44,330 bases of DNA from an uncultured Ruminococcus sp. (GTDB lineage: Bacteria; Bacillota; Clostridia; Oscillospirales; Ruminococcaceae): assembly GCA_946413815.1 (NCBI GenBank), contig CAMKMD010000031.1, forward strand, positions 1-44,330, written 5' to 3'. The position numbers and the translations under genes were made by a program. The notes below the pieces were generated by a model. That model was not told where the DNA came from. It saw only the letters and a list, made by a program, of their open reading frames with translations, and did not search any database. Position 1 is the first letter of the stretch; the number at the start of each line of letters is the position of its first letter. Below are positions 15,241 to 22,441 of this stretch, piece after piece.

Positions 15241-17787
15241 TTAGTCGATTATAGCTCCCATCCTTCCGAGAAGCTCCTCATATTCTTCAAAGCTGAAGCT
15301 GCATCCAGTGAAGTCGCATCCGGTAAAGAGGTCGAGATGAGTTACGATATTCTCCAAAAGTTTCTTGTCAAGCTCTGGAAGCCCGCTGCCTTTCCTTGCA
15401 CGTTCGCCAAGCGCCGCTAACTCCTCCTCAGTAAATTCCTTACCGCTGCGTGAGATCTCTCCTGTCAGCAGGTCGAACTGAACCGCTTCCCATGAAGTGT
15501 ACAGCGTTCCAGTCTCACCATCAGTCTCTATATGCTGTACCTGAAATGGATAATCAAGGCAGAGATAACCATCAAAGCGGTGATATGCAAGCGGTTTACC
15601 CTCTGATATACTCCATACTATCACGATAGACGTGTCCGGAATGAGTATAACCATGGTATCACCGGAAACTGCATAAGGGTAGTCACTGTCAAGGTCGAGC
15701 ATAGGTATGTACGCTATCGAGGAATTTCTGAAAGAGCATTCATGGAACTGACAGTTCGGCATTATCGGAATGCTAAGGCCACTGAAATCATAGCCGCATA
15801 CAACACCGTTGCCGATAATTCCAAGAACTTCAGCAACGTTTTCAAAACCTCTGGTGAAATTATATCTTCTTTGCAGGCTGATGAAGTCCTCTATAACTGT
15901 TGGGCGTTCCAGCTCAAAGTGCAGTCTTCTCCAGTCGCCGCTTATTTCTCCGATAAGACGGTAGACCTCCGGGCTTTCATCAGCATCGAACCAACCTCCT
16001 GTAAGTCCCGCCTTCCAGGCTATGTCAAAGACTTCATCATCTGACAAGCAGTTATTTGTCTCTTTAATCATACGGATGATATTAACTATGTGCTTTGCCG
16101 CAAAATATTCACGGTAGTGCTGATGAATGAAATGGACATTTTTCCGGTCAGTCTCCGATATCTCCAACAGTCCTGAATCTGTCATCAGCTCAACTATATC
16201 ATCATTTGTCCTGCTGAGCAGCAGGACTTTTTTGTTTATTCCGTTCGGTGCAATATTGTTCTGATAGATGCGGCTGTTGTGGATATAGAGCTTCAGTGCA
16301 AGGTCAAAGGCATCCTGTACCTCCGCCCTTGTTATCTCATACTGCGTAATACACTTCGTCATTATCCATCCCACACAGGGCATTGCGTACCAGAGCAGAA
16401 AACGGCTCACGTCATCCCTCGCAAGTTCGCTGACGTAACGGTCAGTCAGCTCACCGGGAGTGAAAAGGTCGTCCTGTACGGCTGTGTACATCTTCAGGAA
16501 AAGCGGCAGCCGCAATAACTCATTCAGCCTGTCATCCCTGATAGTATCATTGAAACCCTCAAGAGCCTTGTCCAACGATTCCACAGTTATACCATGAAGC
16601 ATAACAGTACGGAAAAGCGGGTTTAGTGATAAAGGGAGCAGGTTTCTGCCTGTCAGTATGATTCGGACATTCCGGTATGTGCAAAGCTCGCCTATCTCTT
16701 CTGAGAGCGCCCTCTTATCCTCCTGCGGCAGCTCGTTGAAGCCATCAAGCATGAGGGTGAATTCCGGCTCACCTGACACGGTCTCAGCATTCAGCAGCTG
16801 CCTCAGCTCGGTGATACGTGAACAGAATTCCTCCTTACCCTCAACAGCGCGGCACTGCTCAAGGCTGCCATACTCATGGCGATAGTGGAATTTCAGTAGC
16901 ATTCCTGCAAGAATGCGCTCTTCTCCCGCATCGCCTGGACACTCAGTAAGCGGCAGCAGGAAGCATTTTTCTCCGGCTAGGCTTTGCAGAAGCGTAGACT
17001 TGCCTGAACCGCCTGCTCCGCAGATATAAATATTACCTTCCGGCAGTTCTCTTATGGGACTGCCGTTTTCTGTGAGCTCCGGCTCATATTCAAGGCTGCA
17101 ACTACTCTGAAACGCACTGCTCTCCCGCAGATTTTCCCTGAGGCTGAGCCGTTTGAAGGTGTCGAGGGAATTGTAGACGGAATAGTTCTCTATGCGGAAT
17201 GGGAGTTGCTCCGGCAGTTCCATAAGCTTGACAGGCGATGCTCCGGCGGGGTACTTGTGTACGTGATAGAGGAGTCCGATCAGAAGAGCAGCAGGACAGA
17301 CCGTGACCGGGTGTGCAGGAGTTCCTTCAAGCTCAGACTTAGATATTACCCGATTGCCGTAATACAGAGTGCTGATAGTATCATCTTCAGAGATAAGGCA
17401 GAGGAGGGTATACACAAGACTGTCGAGCTTTTCCGGTGCTATCGTCTCCTCGATGAATTTATCCGCCGCTGTGAGATAAGACTTCATCTGACCGGTCTCA
17501 AAGGCATCTTCGAGAGCTGTGAAAGTGATGTTTTCGTATGGGTAGTATTTGCCTTGCGGAATGAAATTGTATATTTTTTTGTCAATCAGTTTTGTCGCAT
17601 CGTACTGGGAAGCATCTGTAAAACGGGCATATATATTGTACCGTGGATTGGCGCTCTTGCCGTCGGTATCTGCTGCTGTAAGGAGCAGATCAACGAGAAG
17701 CCGGCCGTTGCCTTTCGTGCCTTTACCTGTGATCTTTGCATCTATTAGAAGTGATAGAAGAACGTTCATTGTAAGCCTTTGCTTCAT
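15241..17787 (-). CDS. NACHT/STAND NTPase with unknown N-terminal domain and pentapeptide-like C-terminus
   Basis: The 848-residue protein has a Walker A loop 'GAGGSGKST' near residue 254, a Walker B 'LMLDGFNEL' near 343, and a downstream NACHT-type 'ILTGRNLLP' and winged-helix-like region ('FIHQHYREYFAAKHI' near 570-585). The first 230 residues ('MNVLLSLLIDAKITGKGTKG...') form a domain that I do not recognise and that would be the effector or signalling part in a bacterial NLR-like protein. Near 665-690 and 820-840 are short pentapeptide-like A(D/N)FxGCxF stretches ('CDFTGCSF'). Such proteins can act in anti-phage defence, but many are uncharacterised. AGGAGG lies 7 bases before the ATG. Promoter at 17870-17898, terminator at 15162-15198; monocistronic. 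Confidence 0.88.
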   Translation of the reverse strand: MKQRLTMNVLLSLLIDAKITGKGTKGNGRLLVDLLLTAADTDGKSANPRYNIYARFTDASQYDATKLIDKKIYNFIPQGKYYPYENITFTALEDAFETGQMKSYLTAADKFIEETIAPEKLDSLVYTLLCLISEDDTISTLYYGNRVISKSELEGTPAHPVTVCPAALLIGLLYHVHKYPAGASPVKLMELPEQLPFRIENYSVYNSLDTFKRLSLRENLRESSAFQSSCSLEYEPELTENGSPIRELPEGNIYICGAGGSGKSTLLQSLAGEKCFLLPLTECPGDAGEERILAGMLLKFHYRHEYGSLEQCRAVEGKEEFCSRITELRQLLNAETVSGEPEFTLMLDGFNELPQEDKRALSEEIGELCTYRNVRIILTGRNLLPLSLNPLFRTVMLHGITVESLDKALEGFNDTIRDDRLNELLRLPLFLKMYTAVQDDLFTPGELTDRYVSELARDDVSRFLLWYAMPCVGWIMTKCITQYEITRAEVQDAFDLALKLYIHNSRIYQNNIAPNGINKKVLLLSRTNDDIVELMTDSGLLEISETDRKNVHFIHQHYREYFAAKHIVNIIRMIKETNNCLSDDEVFDIAWKAGLTGGWFDADESPEVYRLIGEISGDWRRLHFELERPTVIEDFISLQRRYNFTRGFENVAEVLGIIGNGVVCGYDFSGLSIPIMPNCQFHECSFRNSSIAYIPMLDLDSDYPYAVSGDTMVILIPDTSIVIVWSISEGKPLAYHRFDGYLCLDYPFQVQHIETDGETGTLYTSWEAVQFDLLTGEISRSGKEFTEEELAALGERARKGSGLPELDKKLLENIVTHLDLFTGCDFTGCSFSFEEYEELLGRMGAIID

Positions 17788-17801
17788 ACCTTACCTCCTG
17801 C

Positions 17802-17827
17802 GGACAAATTTCGCATTTTGCGGGACA
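17802..17827. repeat. 26-bp repeat, copy A (in the NACHT leader)
   Basis: GGACAAATTTCGCATTTTGC + GGGACA. It shares GGACAAAT at one end and TTTTGCG(G)GACA at the other with copy B at 17950-17975. It lies between the NACHT promoter and its ribosome-binding site. Confidence 0.7.
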
Positions 17828-17869
17828 TTTATTAACTGAGTTTGTGGTATAATAAAAATATCTATAACT

Positions 17870-17898
17870 ATTTTATCATAACTCGGGTGAAAAGTCAA
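17870..17898 (-). promoter_or_regulatory. Promoter of the NACHT gene
   Basis: On the minus strand TTGACT (17893-17898), a 17-base spacer and TAAAAT (17870-17875), giving a leader of about 75 bases. Confidence 0.75.
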
Positions 17899-17949
17899 AA
17901 CAATTACCACCTGTGGCTTTTTCTCACTGTTTCATCTCAGGTATCGTTT

Positions 17950-17975
17950 GGACAAATCTGCAAATTTTGCGGACA
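17950..17975. repeat. 26-bp repeat, copy B (between divergent promoters)
   Basis: GGACAAATCTGCAAATTTTG + CGGACA. It lies 19 bases upstream of the -35 box of the acidic-protein gene and upstream of the NACHT promoter. Confidence 0.7.
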
Positions 17976-17994
17976 TATCGCGGCCCTAAATCTA

Positions 17995-18023
17995 TTGACC
18001 TCCCGGTAATGGTATTGTATAAT
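17995..18023 (+). promoter_or_regulatory. Promoter of the acidic-protein gene
   Basis: TTGACC (17995-18000), 17 bases, TATAAT (18018-18023); about 90 bases of leader before the ATG at 18118. Confidence 0.88.
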
Positions 18024-18117
18024 AAATGTAGAGGGAAAGTACCCTCGTTCATACAGTTGAAGCTGGCAGTTCTGACATGACCGGCTTCCCACCCTTTCTT
18101 TATAAAGGAGGAAAAAT

Positions 18118-18615
18118 ATGGCAGATCTTTTAAAGGCGTTTGACGAAAACAGTTCCGAGATCAAGGAGCAGATCCTTTCACATGAAAGGAAGTATGCGCT
18201 TAACGAGCATTGTTTTGAACTGCTGATGGTGATCAGCGATTCAGGCAAGGTGAACTATGAGAGCAAGCCAGGCATTCCAAGTAAGGAAGTGATCGGGGAT
18301 AACAGCATTTCGCTTTCATACAGCGGAGGACCGAAAAAGGAATACTGGATGTACATTCCTGCGTTTGAAGTGCTTTTTGAACCGGAGGAGCTGGAAGTGA
18401 TCAAGGAGGAGTTAGCTGAATCAGAAGGCCTTGATCTCAGAAAGATCGGCACAAATGAACTGCGAGAGTATTACGAAAAGAATCACCCCGAGATGATCGA
18501 GGAGTGGCTTGACGAGTATATTGATATGTCCTACCTGGACGATGGCTTGGATCAGTACATGGAGAGCCTGAGAGAAAGAATCGAGGATCAGATTGAAGAT
18601 CTGAAGTACGAGTAA
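18118..18615 (+). CDS. Acidic hypothetical protein divergent from the NACHT gene
   Basis: The 165-residue protein is strongly acidic (about a quarter Asp/Glu, far more than Lys/Arg) and largely helical, ending in a Glu-rich predicted coiled stretch. It has no signal peptide or membrane span. AAAGGAGG precedes the ATG. It has its own consensus-like promoter and a terminator, and is divergent from the NACHT gene with one 26-bp repeat on either side of the shared region. I do not recognise the family. Acidic small proteins can be DNA mimics (antirestriction), adaptors or phage-related; none is shown here. Confidence 0.8.
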   Translation: MADLLKAFDENSSEIKEQILSHERKYALNEHCFELLMVISDSGKVNYESKPGIPSKEVIGDNSISLSYSGGPKKEYWMYIPAFEVLFEPEELEVIKEELAESEGLDLRKIGTNELREYYEKNHPEMIEEWLDEYIDMSYLDDGLDQYMESLRERIEDQIEDLKYE

Positions 18616-18632
18616 GTAAATATGTTTTATGT

Positions 18633-18658
18633 GGAGCGGCTTATGCCGCTCCTTTTTT
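18633..18658 (+). terminator. Intrinsic terminator of the acidic-protein gene
   Basis: GGAGCGGC / GCCGCTCC around TTAT, then six T residues. Confidence 0.92.
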
Positions 18659-18829
18659 ATGTTCTGATACGTTGATCAATGCGTATATGATATATACTCT
18701 TATGAATAGCAAGTTATTAAGTCACAGTAGCCTTATTACAGGAACACATAATGGTTACTCTGTATATAAAAAGTTGTATTTTCTATGAGTAACTTTTGTG
18801 AAGAAAACTACGATCAGGAGGTAAATCAG

Positions 18830-19313
18830 ATGAATATTGACGAATTGATACATGACTTTGATCAATATGCTAAGGAATGAACAGGAGGAGACCAAAAGCT
18901 GTATCCTGTATTTTGTCGAGAGCCATTGGGACGAATTATTCCGGTTCAGCCGCAGAGACAAGTGGTCCATTGATCGATGGGCCGGACGATACGGCTACGA
19001 GCAGCATGGCAGAGATATTCTCGAAAAAGCCAAGAAAAGAGAACGGGCGCATTATTCAGCAGTCAACCTCGCCAATAAAACGACGATTGAATTCAGAATA
19101 TTCAAGGGCACGTTAAAGTGCAATACGTTCATAGCGACTCTGGAGCTTGTAAACGCCGTCATTGAAACAGCTGTCAACCGCACAGAAGACGAGCTCCACC
19201 GGTTGACTTGGGAGGAGTTCGCTGCGGGACTCACCGAGCCCGAGCTTGTTACCTATCTTAAAGAGCGTGGACTCTACATAAGCGAAGAAAATCAGGGTGC
19301 TGAAGTACCCTGA
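18830..19313 (+). pseudogene. Truncated amidoligase (Amidoligase_2) gene
   Basis: From about 18885 to 19313 one frame encodes the C-terminal part of a putative amidoligase: 'HYSAVNLANKTTIEFRIFKG' with 'TLKCNTFIATLELVNAVIE' is the diagnostic end of that ATP-grasp-like/GCS-like family. The N-terminal half with the nucleotide site is missing. A good ribosome-binding site (AGGAGG) and ATG at 18830 open only 16 codons ('MNIDELIHDFDQYAKE') before a TGA, in another frame. So the 5' end and the 3' end of one or two genes have been joined by a deletion. Amidoligases of this type are frequent cargo of clostridial conjugative elements, which fits the mobilisation genes that follow. Confidence 0.7.
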
Positions 19314-19320
19314 TTTTTTT
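19291..19320 (+). terminator. Intrinsic terminator of the amidoligase remnant
   Basis: ATCAGGGT / ACCCTGAT around an 8-base loop with seven T residues; the stem overlaps the last codons and the stop. Confidence 0.9.
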
Positions 19321-19358
19321 ATGTGAAAGAATCAATGGTTTTGCGGTTATGTCTGAAA

Positions 19359-19401
19359 TTGTATTACGAAAAATACACTACATAGTAATTCCGTAATACA
19401 A
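19359..19401. other. Candidate origin of transfer or relaxosome operator
   Basis: TTGTATTACG (19359-19368) and CGTAATACAA (19392-19401) form a perfect 10-bp inverted repeat with a 23-base spacer, followed by about 80 bases of nearly pure A/T. It stands directly upstream of the MobC-like and relaxase genes, the usual place for oriT. The nick site cannot be identified by eye. Confidence 0.5.
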
Positions 19402-19506
19402 ATTCTCTATACGTAGTATCCTGTATTTATATATTATTTATTATTATATATATTACTTCATATAGAGGAAAAACGGAATAATCTTTTTAGAATGGAGTTG
19501 ATCTGT

Positions 19507-19773
19507 ATGAGATCAAAAACAACAGTCAAATCTTTAAGGATGTCTGATACCTTGATATCAGATATCGAACAGACAGCAAAGGATAAGGGAATTACATTCT
19601 CTGAAGAAGCTGTACGCAGAATGAAGCACTCTGACAGTAATCTTACACCTGAGGTAATGGTGCGAGTACAGAACGTCGTGAATCTGTCGTTGGAAGCAGC
19701 TTTTACACAGTCAGAGGATAAGGCTTATGAAGCGCTGGAGGGGGTGAATGAATTATGGAAATCTTTGAAGTAA
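19507..19773 (+). CDS. MobC-like ribbon-helix-helix mobilisation accessory protein
   Basis: The product is 88 residues from the ATG at 19507, chosen because GGAG lies 9 bases before it; an in-frame ATG five codons upstream overlaps that site. The N-terminal part ('TTVKSLRMSDTLISDIEQTA') looks like a ribbon-helix-helix DNA-binding strand and helix, and the rest is helical. It overlaps the relaxase gene by 19 bases, the arrangement expected of a relaxosome accessory protein that loads the relaxase at oriT. Family assignment rests mainly on context. Confidence 0.6.
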   Translation: MRSKTTVKSLRMSDTLISDIEQTAKDKGITFSEEAVRRMKHSDSNLTPEVMVRVQNVVNLSLEAAFTQSEDKAYEALEGVNELWKSLK

Positions 19774-20291
19774 ACCTTCACACAACAGGTGACAACGATT
19801 GCCTTAGATCTGTTGTTGGATACCCTATAAAGGGAAACGAGGTCCTCTCGAAGGGATATGGTGTTACGCCTCACGATACCTACAGTGCAGCGTTGCAGTT
19901 CAGAAAGACTGCGGAATTCTGGGGTAACGAAGAGAAAACGCCGGTGTATCATGACGTGTTGTCATTCACAAAGAAAACAGCTCCGACTGCCGAAAAAGCA
20001 ATGGAGCTGACACAGGAGATCTTTTCTGCATACCTTGACGATCACCTTTCCCTGATAGGAGTACATCATAAGGCGCGTGGTCCATCGGAATTCCATACGC
20101 ATACTGTCATCTCCCCCACCAACTACAGAAACGGAAAACTCATGTACGCAGATAACTCGACTTTGTTCCCGCTGGCACAGCACGCAGCTGATGTTATGCA
20201 GGAGACCGTCAGGCTTGTTGTAAAGCCGGAGGATAAGGAGAAGAAGGAATTTCATAGATTGTTTTATCCGCATAGACGGGTGGATGAATAA
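19755..20291 (+). CDS. Relaxase (MobA/VirD2-like) N-terminal domain, possibly truncated
   Basis: The 178-residue protein matches the catalytic domain of MOBP-type relaxases: 'VLSFTKKTAPTAEKAMELTQ', 'LIGVHHKARGPSEFHTHTVI' (the metal-binding His triad) and 'SPTNYRNGKLMYADN'. A relaxase nicks oriT and carries the strand in conjugation. Full-size enzymes are usually 300-600 residues because of a C-terminal helicase or coupling region; this one ends soon after the nuclease fold at 'YPHRRVDE'. Either it is a minimal relaxase or the 3' part has been lost. No integrase, coupling protein or replication gene is in the window, so the element is at best mobilisable and more likely a remnant. Confidence 0.8.
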   Translation: MEIFEVNLHTTGDNDCLRSVVGYPIKGNEVLSKGYGVTPHDTYSAALQFRKTAEFWGNEEKTPVYHDVLSFTKKTAPTAEKAMELTQEIFSAYLDDHLSLIGVHHKARGPSEFHTHTVISPTNYRNGKLMYADNSTLFPLAQHAADVMQETVRLVVKPEDKEKKEFHRLFYPHRRVDE

Positions 20292-20538
20292 GAGAGATTC
20301 TTCAGTTGTGTTAAGATTCGATTCCTGATAGAAAAACCTCCATAGCATTCCTTTAATCAAGCAGTGCTATGGAGGTTTGAATTACTTATACTGCGGGATC
20401 AAGGTTATCAACTGATTAATAATTCATTACTCCTGCGCAGTATTCCGTCCTAGAAAGAAGAAGGCCGATCGTTCTTCTTCGATCGGCCAGAAATATGGTT
20501 TACTTATTATTTGTTATTTTCCTGAGAAGATAGCATTC
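20292..20538. other. Gene-free stretch with hairpins
   Basis: No gene is seen. A 14-bp hairpin (20334-20347 with 20365-20378, AAACCTCCATAGCA type) has T residues on its minus-strand side. ATACTGCG (20388-20395) and CGCAGTAT (20436-20443) form a distant inverted repeat. Confidence 0.5.
20463..20488 (-). terminator. Intrinsic terminator of the 33-residue peptide gene
   Basis: GGCCGATCG / CGATCGGCC around TTCTTCTT; on the minus strand the stem is followed by TTCTTCTTTC. Confidence 0.8.
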
Positions 20539-20640
20539 TTATTTAGTTGCTTCTAACCACTCCAGAATCTCTTTAATTGTTATTGTGTCATCGCTATCGT
20601 CCCCATTGCCGTGGAATACGAGTTTCTTCATGTAGTCCAT
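20539..20640 (-). CDS. 33-residue orphan peptide
   Basis: A minus-strand ATG at 20640 is preceded by GGAAAGGAGG at ideal distance and, further up, by a perfect TTGACA-17-TATAAT promoter; a strong terminator follows. The peptide starts 'MDYMKKLVFHGNGDDSDDTI' and ends with a helix 'TIKEILEWLEATK'. It has no signal peptide, Cys or membrane span. The complete set of expression signals around so short a frame makes it very likely to be translated. I do not recognise it. It lies between the mobilisation module and the polysaccharide operon. Confidence 0.75.
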   Translation of the reverse strand: MDYMKKLVFHGNGDDSDDTITIKEILEWLEATK

Positions 20641-20663
20641 AAATCATCCTCCTTTCCACTATT

Positions 20664-20692
20664 ATTATAGCATAAATTGATAGAAATGTCAA
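20664..20692 (-). promoter_or_regulatory. Consensus promoter of the 33-residue peptide gene
   Basis: On the minus strand TTGACA (20687-20692), 17 bases, TATAAT (20664-20669), about 25 bases before the ATG. Confidence 0.92.
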
Positions 20693-21155
20693 TAGATATT
20701 TGAAAGATGTATGTAAAAACACTAATAGAATGTAAGCCGTTAAAACGATACCGATACAGCATGAGAACTATTTCCTTCATTTTCTGCGCTTTTTACGACA
20801 GCTGTATGTTGCTCTATGGCGTCGTATGTTAGAGTTTAATAAATGATATCAGGAGATTGATTAATCTAAAACGGTTTTAAGATGGTTTACTTGATGAAGT
20901 GTAAAACCAGTCTCAATGTTATAGATTGAATCTAGTGCAAAAGCATGTTAATTTTAGGCTGGAAGAGTGACTTTTAAGGTCGCTTTTGACCTCGATTTGA
21001 CATCGGTTAACGAGCGCAAAAACGGGTTATTTACACATTGTATTTTTTGGTCTAAATATAACAGATTTGCAAATTCGCAACAAATGATTTATATATATGC
21101 TGTATAAGAAATACACATTTCTTTGTATGTTATACACAAATGTGTTATCCTCTAA
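20693..21155. other. AT-rich intergenic stretch
   Basis: Between the divergent peptide gene and the polysaccharide promoter I see no open frame with a ribosome-binding site and no RNA gene that I can recognise. Confidence 0.6.
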
Positions 21156-21184
21156 TTGACACATCATATAAATCATGGTATAAT
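21156..21184 (+). promoter_or_regulatory. Consensus promoter of the polysaccharide operon
   Basis: TTGACA (21156-21161), 17 bases, TATAAT (21179-21184). It begins a transcript that could run through the whole 21.3-34.0 kb cluster; a leader of about 110 bases precedes the first gene. Confidence 0.92.
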
Positions 21185-21207
21185 TGTAGGCACGAAATAG
21201 ACTAAAC

Positions 21208-21236
21208 AGTATTTCCGAGAGCAATCTACGCTCAGG
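21208..21236 (+). promoter_or_regulatory. Leader element 1: AGTATTTCCGAGA plus hairpin
   Basis: AGTATTTCCGAGA (21208-21220) leads into a small hairpin (GAGC/GCTC, with outer CC/GG) in the operon leader. The same 13 bases followed by a stronger hairpin recur at 23209-23241 before the second acyltransferase gene. Confidence 0.55.
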
Positions 21237-21300
21237 AGAAAATGTCGTGACTTCACATGACAAAATGACTGTTTTGGCCATTCAATTATTGGAGTTTCAT

Positions 21301-21693
21301 TTGAAGAAAAAGATTCGTATAGGATTATTCTCAGTATATATAGCTATCGTGTTGTGGCTCACGCTCATTGATCGTGAGTGGGGCAAGCCTCATGCAATGC
21401 TTATACCATTCTGGGAATATGCAAATGTCATCAAAGGCGTTGAGCGCAGTTTTTTCATAAAGCAGATCATTGGGAATCTGACTATGCTTATGCCTTTGGG
21501 TTTTATGCTCCCGATGTTAAGAAAGGTCTCTCTGAAGAAAGTGTTCATTGCAGCTCTTTTATTCTCAGCCACAATAGAGCTGTTACAGTTCATAACCGGC
21601 AGGGGACTGATGGAGTTTGATGACGTGTTCAACAACACCGCCGGAGCGGTGTTGGGATATGTAATCTACAGTAAATCGAGGTGTAAACAGTGA
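21301..21693 (+). CDS. VanZ-family membrane protein
   Basis: About 130 residues with four membrane spans and VanZ-like motifs: 'IIGNLTMLMPLGFMLP', 'SATIELLQFITGRG' and 'EFDDVFNNTAGAVLGY'. I place the start at the TTG at 21301, six bases after TTGGAG, because it gives a normal basic start before the first span ('KKKIRIGLFSVYIAIVL'); an in-frame upstream GTG or ATG (from 21247) would add an unlikely hydrophilic stretch. VanZ-like genes are often found at the edges of polysaccharide clusters, but their role is not known. It overlaps the next gene by four bases. Confidence 0.85.
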   Translation: MKKKIRIGLFSVYIAIVLWLTLIDREWGKPHAMLIPFWEYANVIKGVERSFFIKQIIGNLTMLMPLGFMLPMLRKVSLKKVFIAALLFSATIELLQFITGRGLMEFDDVFNNTAGAVLGYVIYSKSRCKQ

Positions 21694-21926
21694 CATATTC
21701 ACTTACGGTAGCTATACAGTATATTACCTGTCCTGTTGTTCTTGTGACTGACACACAGGAGATCAGGTTCGATAATGGGAGAGAAGCCGTAGAACGGAAA
21801 TTCGACAAATATTATTTAATAGACGAAGTATTCGCCCGCAAGGATGAAATAGTTGTTCATCTCAAGGCTAACGACAAAATCAATGCAACTAATTGGTGCG
21901 GAGAAGAGCAGGTGTCATTCTTTTGA
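21690..21926 (+). CDS. Small hypothetical protein in the polysaccharide operon
   Basis: A GTG start overlaps the stop of the VanZ gene (GTGA), and the frame gives 78 residues with a beta-rich, mixed-charge composition ('VVLVTDTQEIRFDNGREAVE'). The acyltransferase ATG follows two bases after its stop. The tight coupling on both sides argues that it is a real gene, although its N-terminus is weakly hydrophobic and no domain is recognised. Confidence 0.6.
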   Translation: MTYSLTVAIQYITCPVVLVTDTQEIRFDNGREAVERKFDKYYLIDEVFARKDEIVVHLKANDKINATNWCGEEQVSFF

Positions 21927-21928
21927 TT

Positions 21929-22420
21929 ATGGAAAACTTACTTATTTTAGGGGCAGGTCAATATGGCGTGGTCGCGAAAGAAATTGCTGAATCCACGCAT
22001 ATATTCAGTAAGATAAGCTTCCTCGATGACAATAATCCGATAGCTGTCGGTAAGCTTAGTGATTATCAGGCGTTCAAGGATGAATATGAATGTGCTGTAG
22101 TTGCGATAGGAAATGCAGATATCCGGTTACAGCTGATCAATACTCTCGAAGAGGCAGGATTTAGAGTACCTTCTCTGATACATCCAACATCTTATACTGC
22201 TCCCTCTTCAAGGATAGCTGAAGGATGCTTCATTGAGCCAAAGACAGTAGTAAACACGGATGTTGAAATTGGTACAGGATGTATTATTTCCGTAGGCGCT
22301 ATCCTGAATCATAATTCTGTTGTTGAGCAGGGGTGTCATATAGACTGCGGAACGATAGTTGCAGCAAGAAAAATTGTAGAATCAAAGGCAAAAACAGACA
22401 TAGGCTCTGTTGTAATATGA
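21929..22420 (+). CDS. NeuD/PglD-like sugar O/N-acyltransferase, copy 1
   Basis: The 163-residue product has the nucleotide-binding N-terminal fold of the family ('LLILGAGQYGVVAKEIAES') followed by the left-handed beta-helix hexapeptide part ('IGTGCIISVGAILNHNSVV', 'GCHIDCGTIV'). Members acetylate an amino sugar or sialic acid before polymer assembly. The length is short against the usual 200 or so because the end of the beta-helix is trimmed ('AKTDIGSVVI'). It is closely related to copy 2 at 23304. The start at 21929 is the first ATG that opens the Rossmann-like strand. It is followed by a truncated initiating transferase, so this copy looks like the worn-out half of a duplication. Confidence 0.88.
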   Translation: MENLLILGAGQYGVVAKEIAESTHIFSKISFLDDNNPIAVGKLSDYQAFKDEYECAVVAIGNADIRLQLINTLEEAGFRVPSLIHPTSYTAPSSRIAEGCFIEPKTVVNTDVEIGTGCIISVGAILNHNSVVEQGCHIDCGTIVAARKIVESKAKTDIGSVVI

Positions 22421-22441
22421 TCTTATTTAGGGTGGATTGAA

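Noticed and set aside
15133..15420. Plus-strand frame of 95 codons overlapping the NACHT 3' end
   Set aside because: It crosses the terminator hairpin and lies antisense to the NACHT gene, without a domain.
20334..20378. Plus-strand terminator of the relaxase gene
   Set aside because: The stem is strong but no T-run follows on the plus strand; the T residues are on the minus-strand side, so I list it only as a hairpin.
20693..21155. tRNA or other structured RNA between the peptide gene and the polysaccharide promoter
   Set aside because: No cloverleaf, no conserved GTTCRANNC and no terminator could be found by eye.
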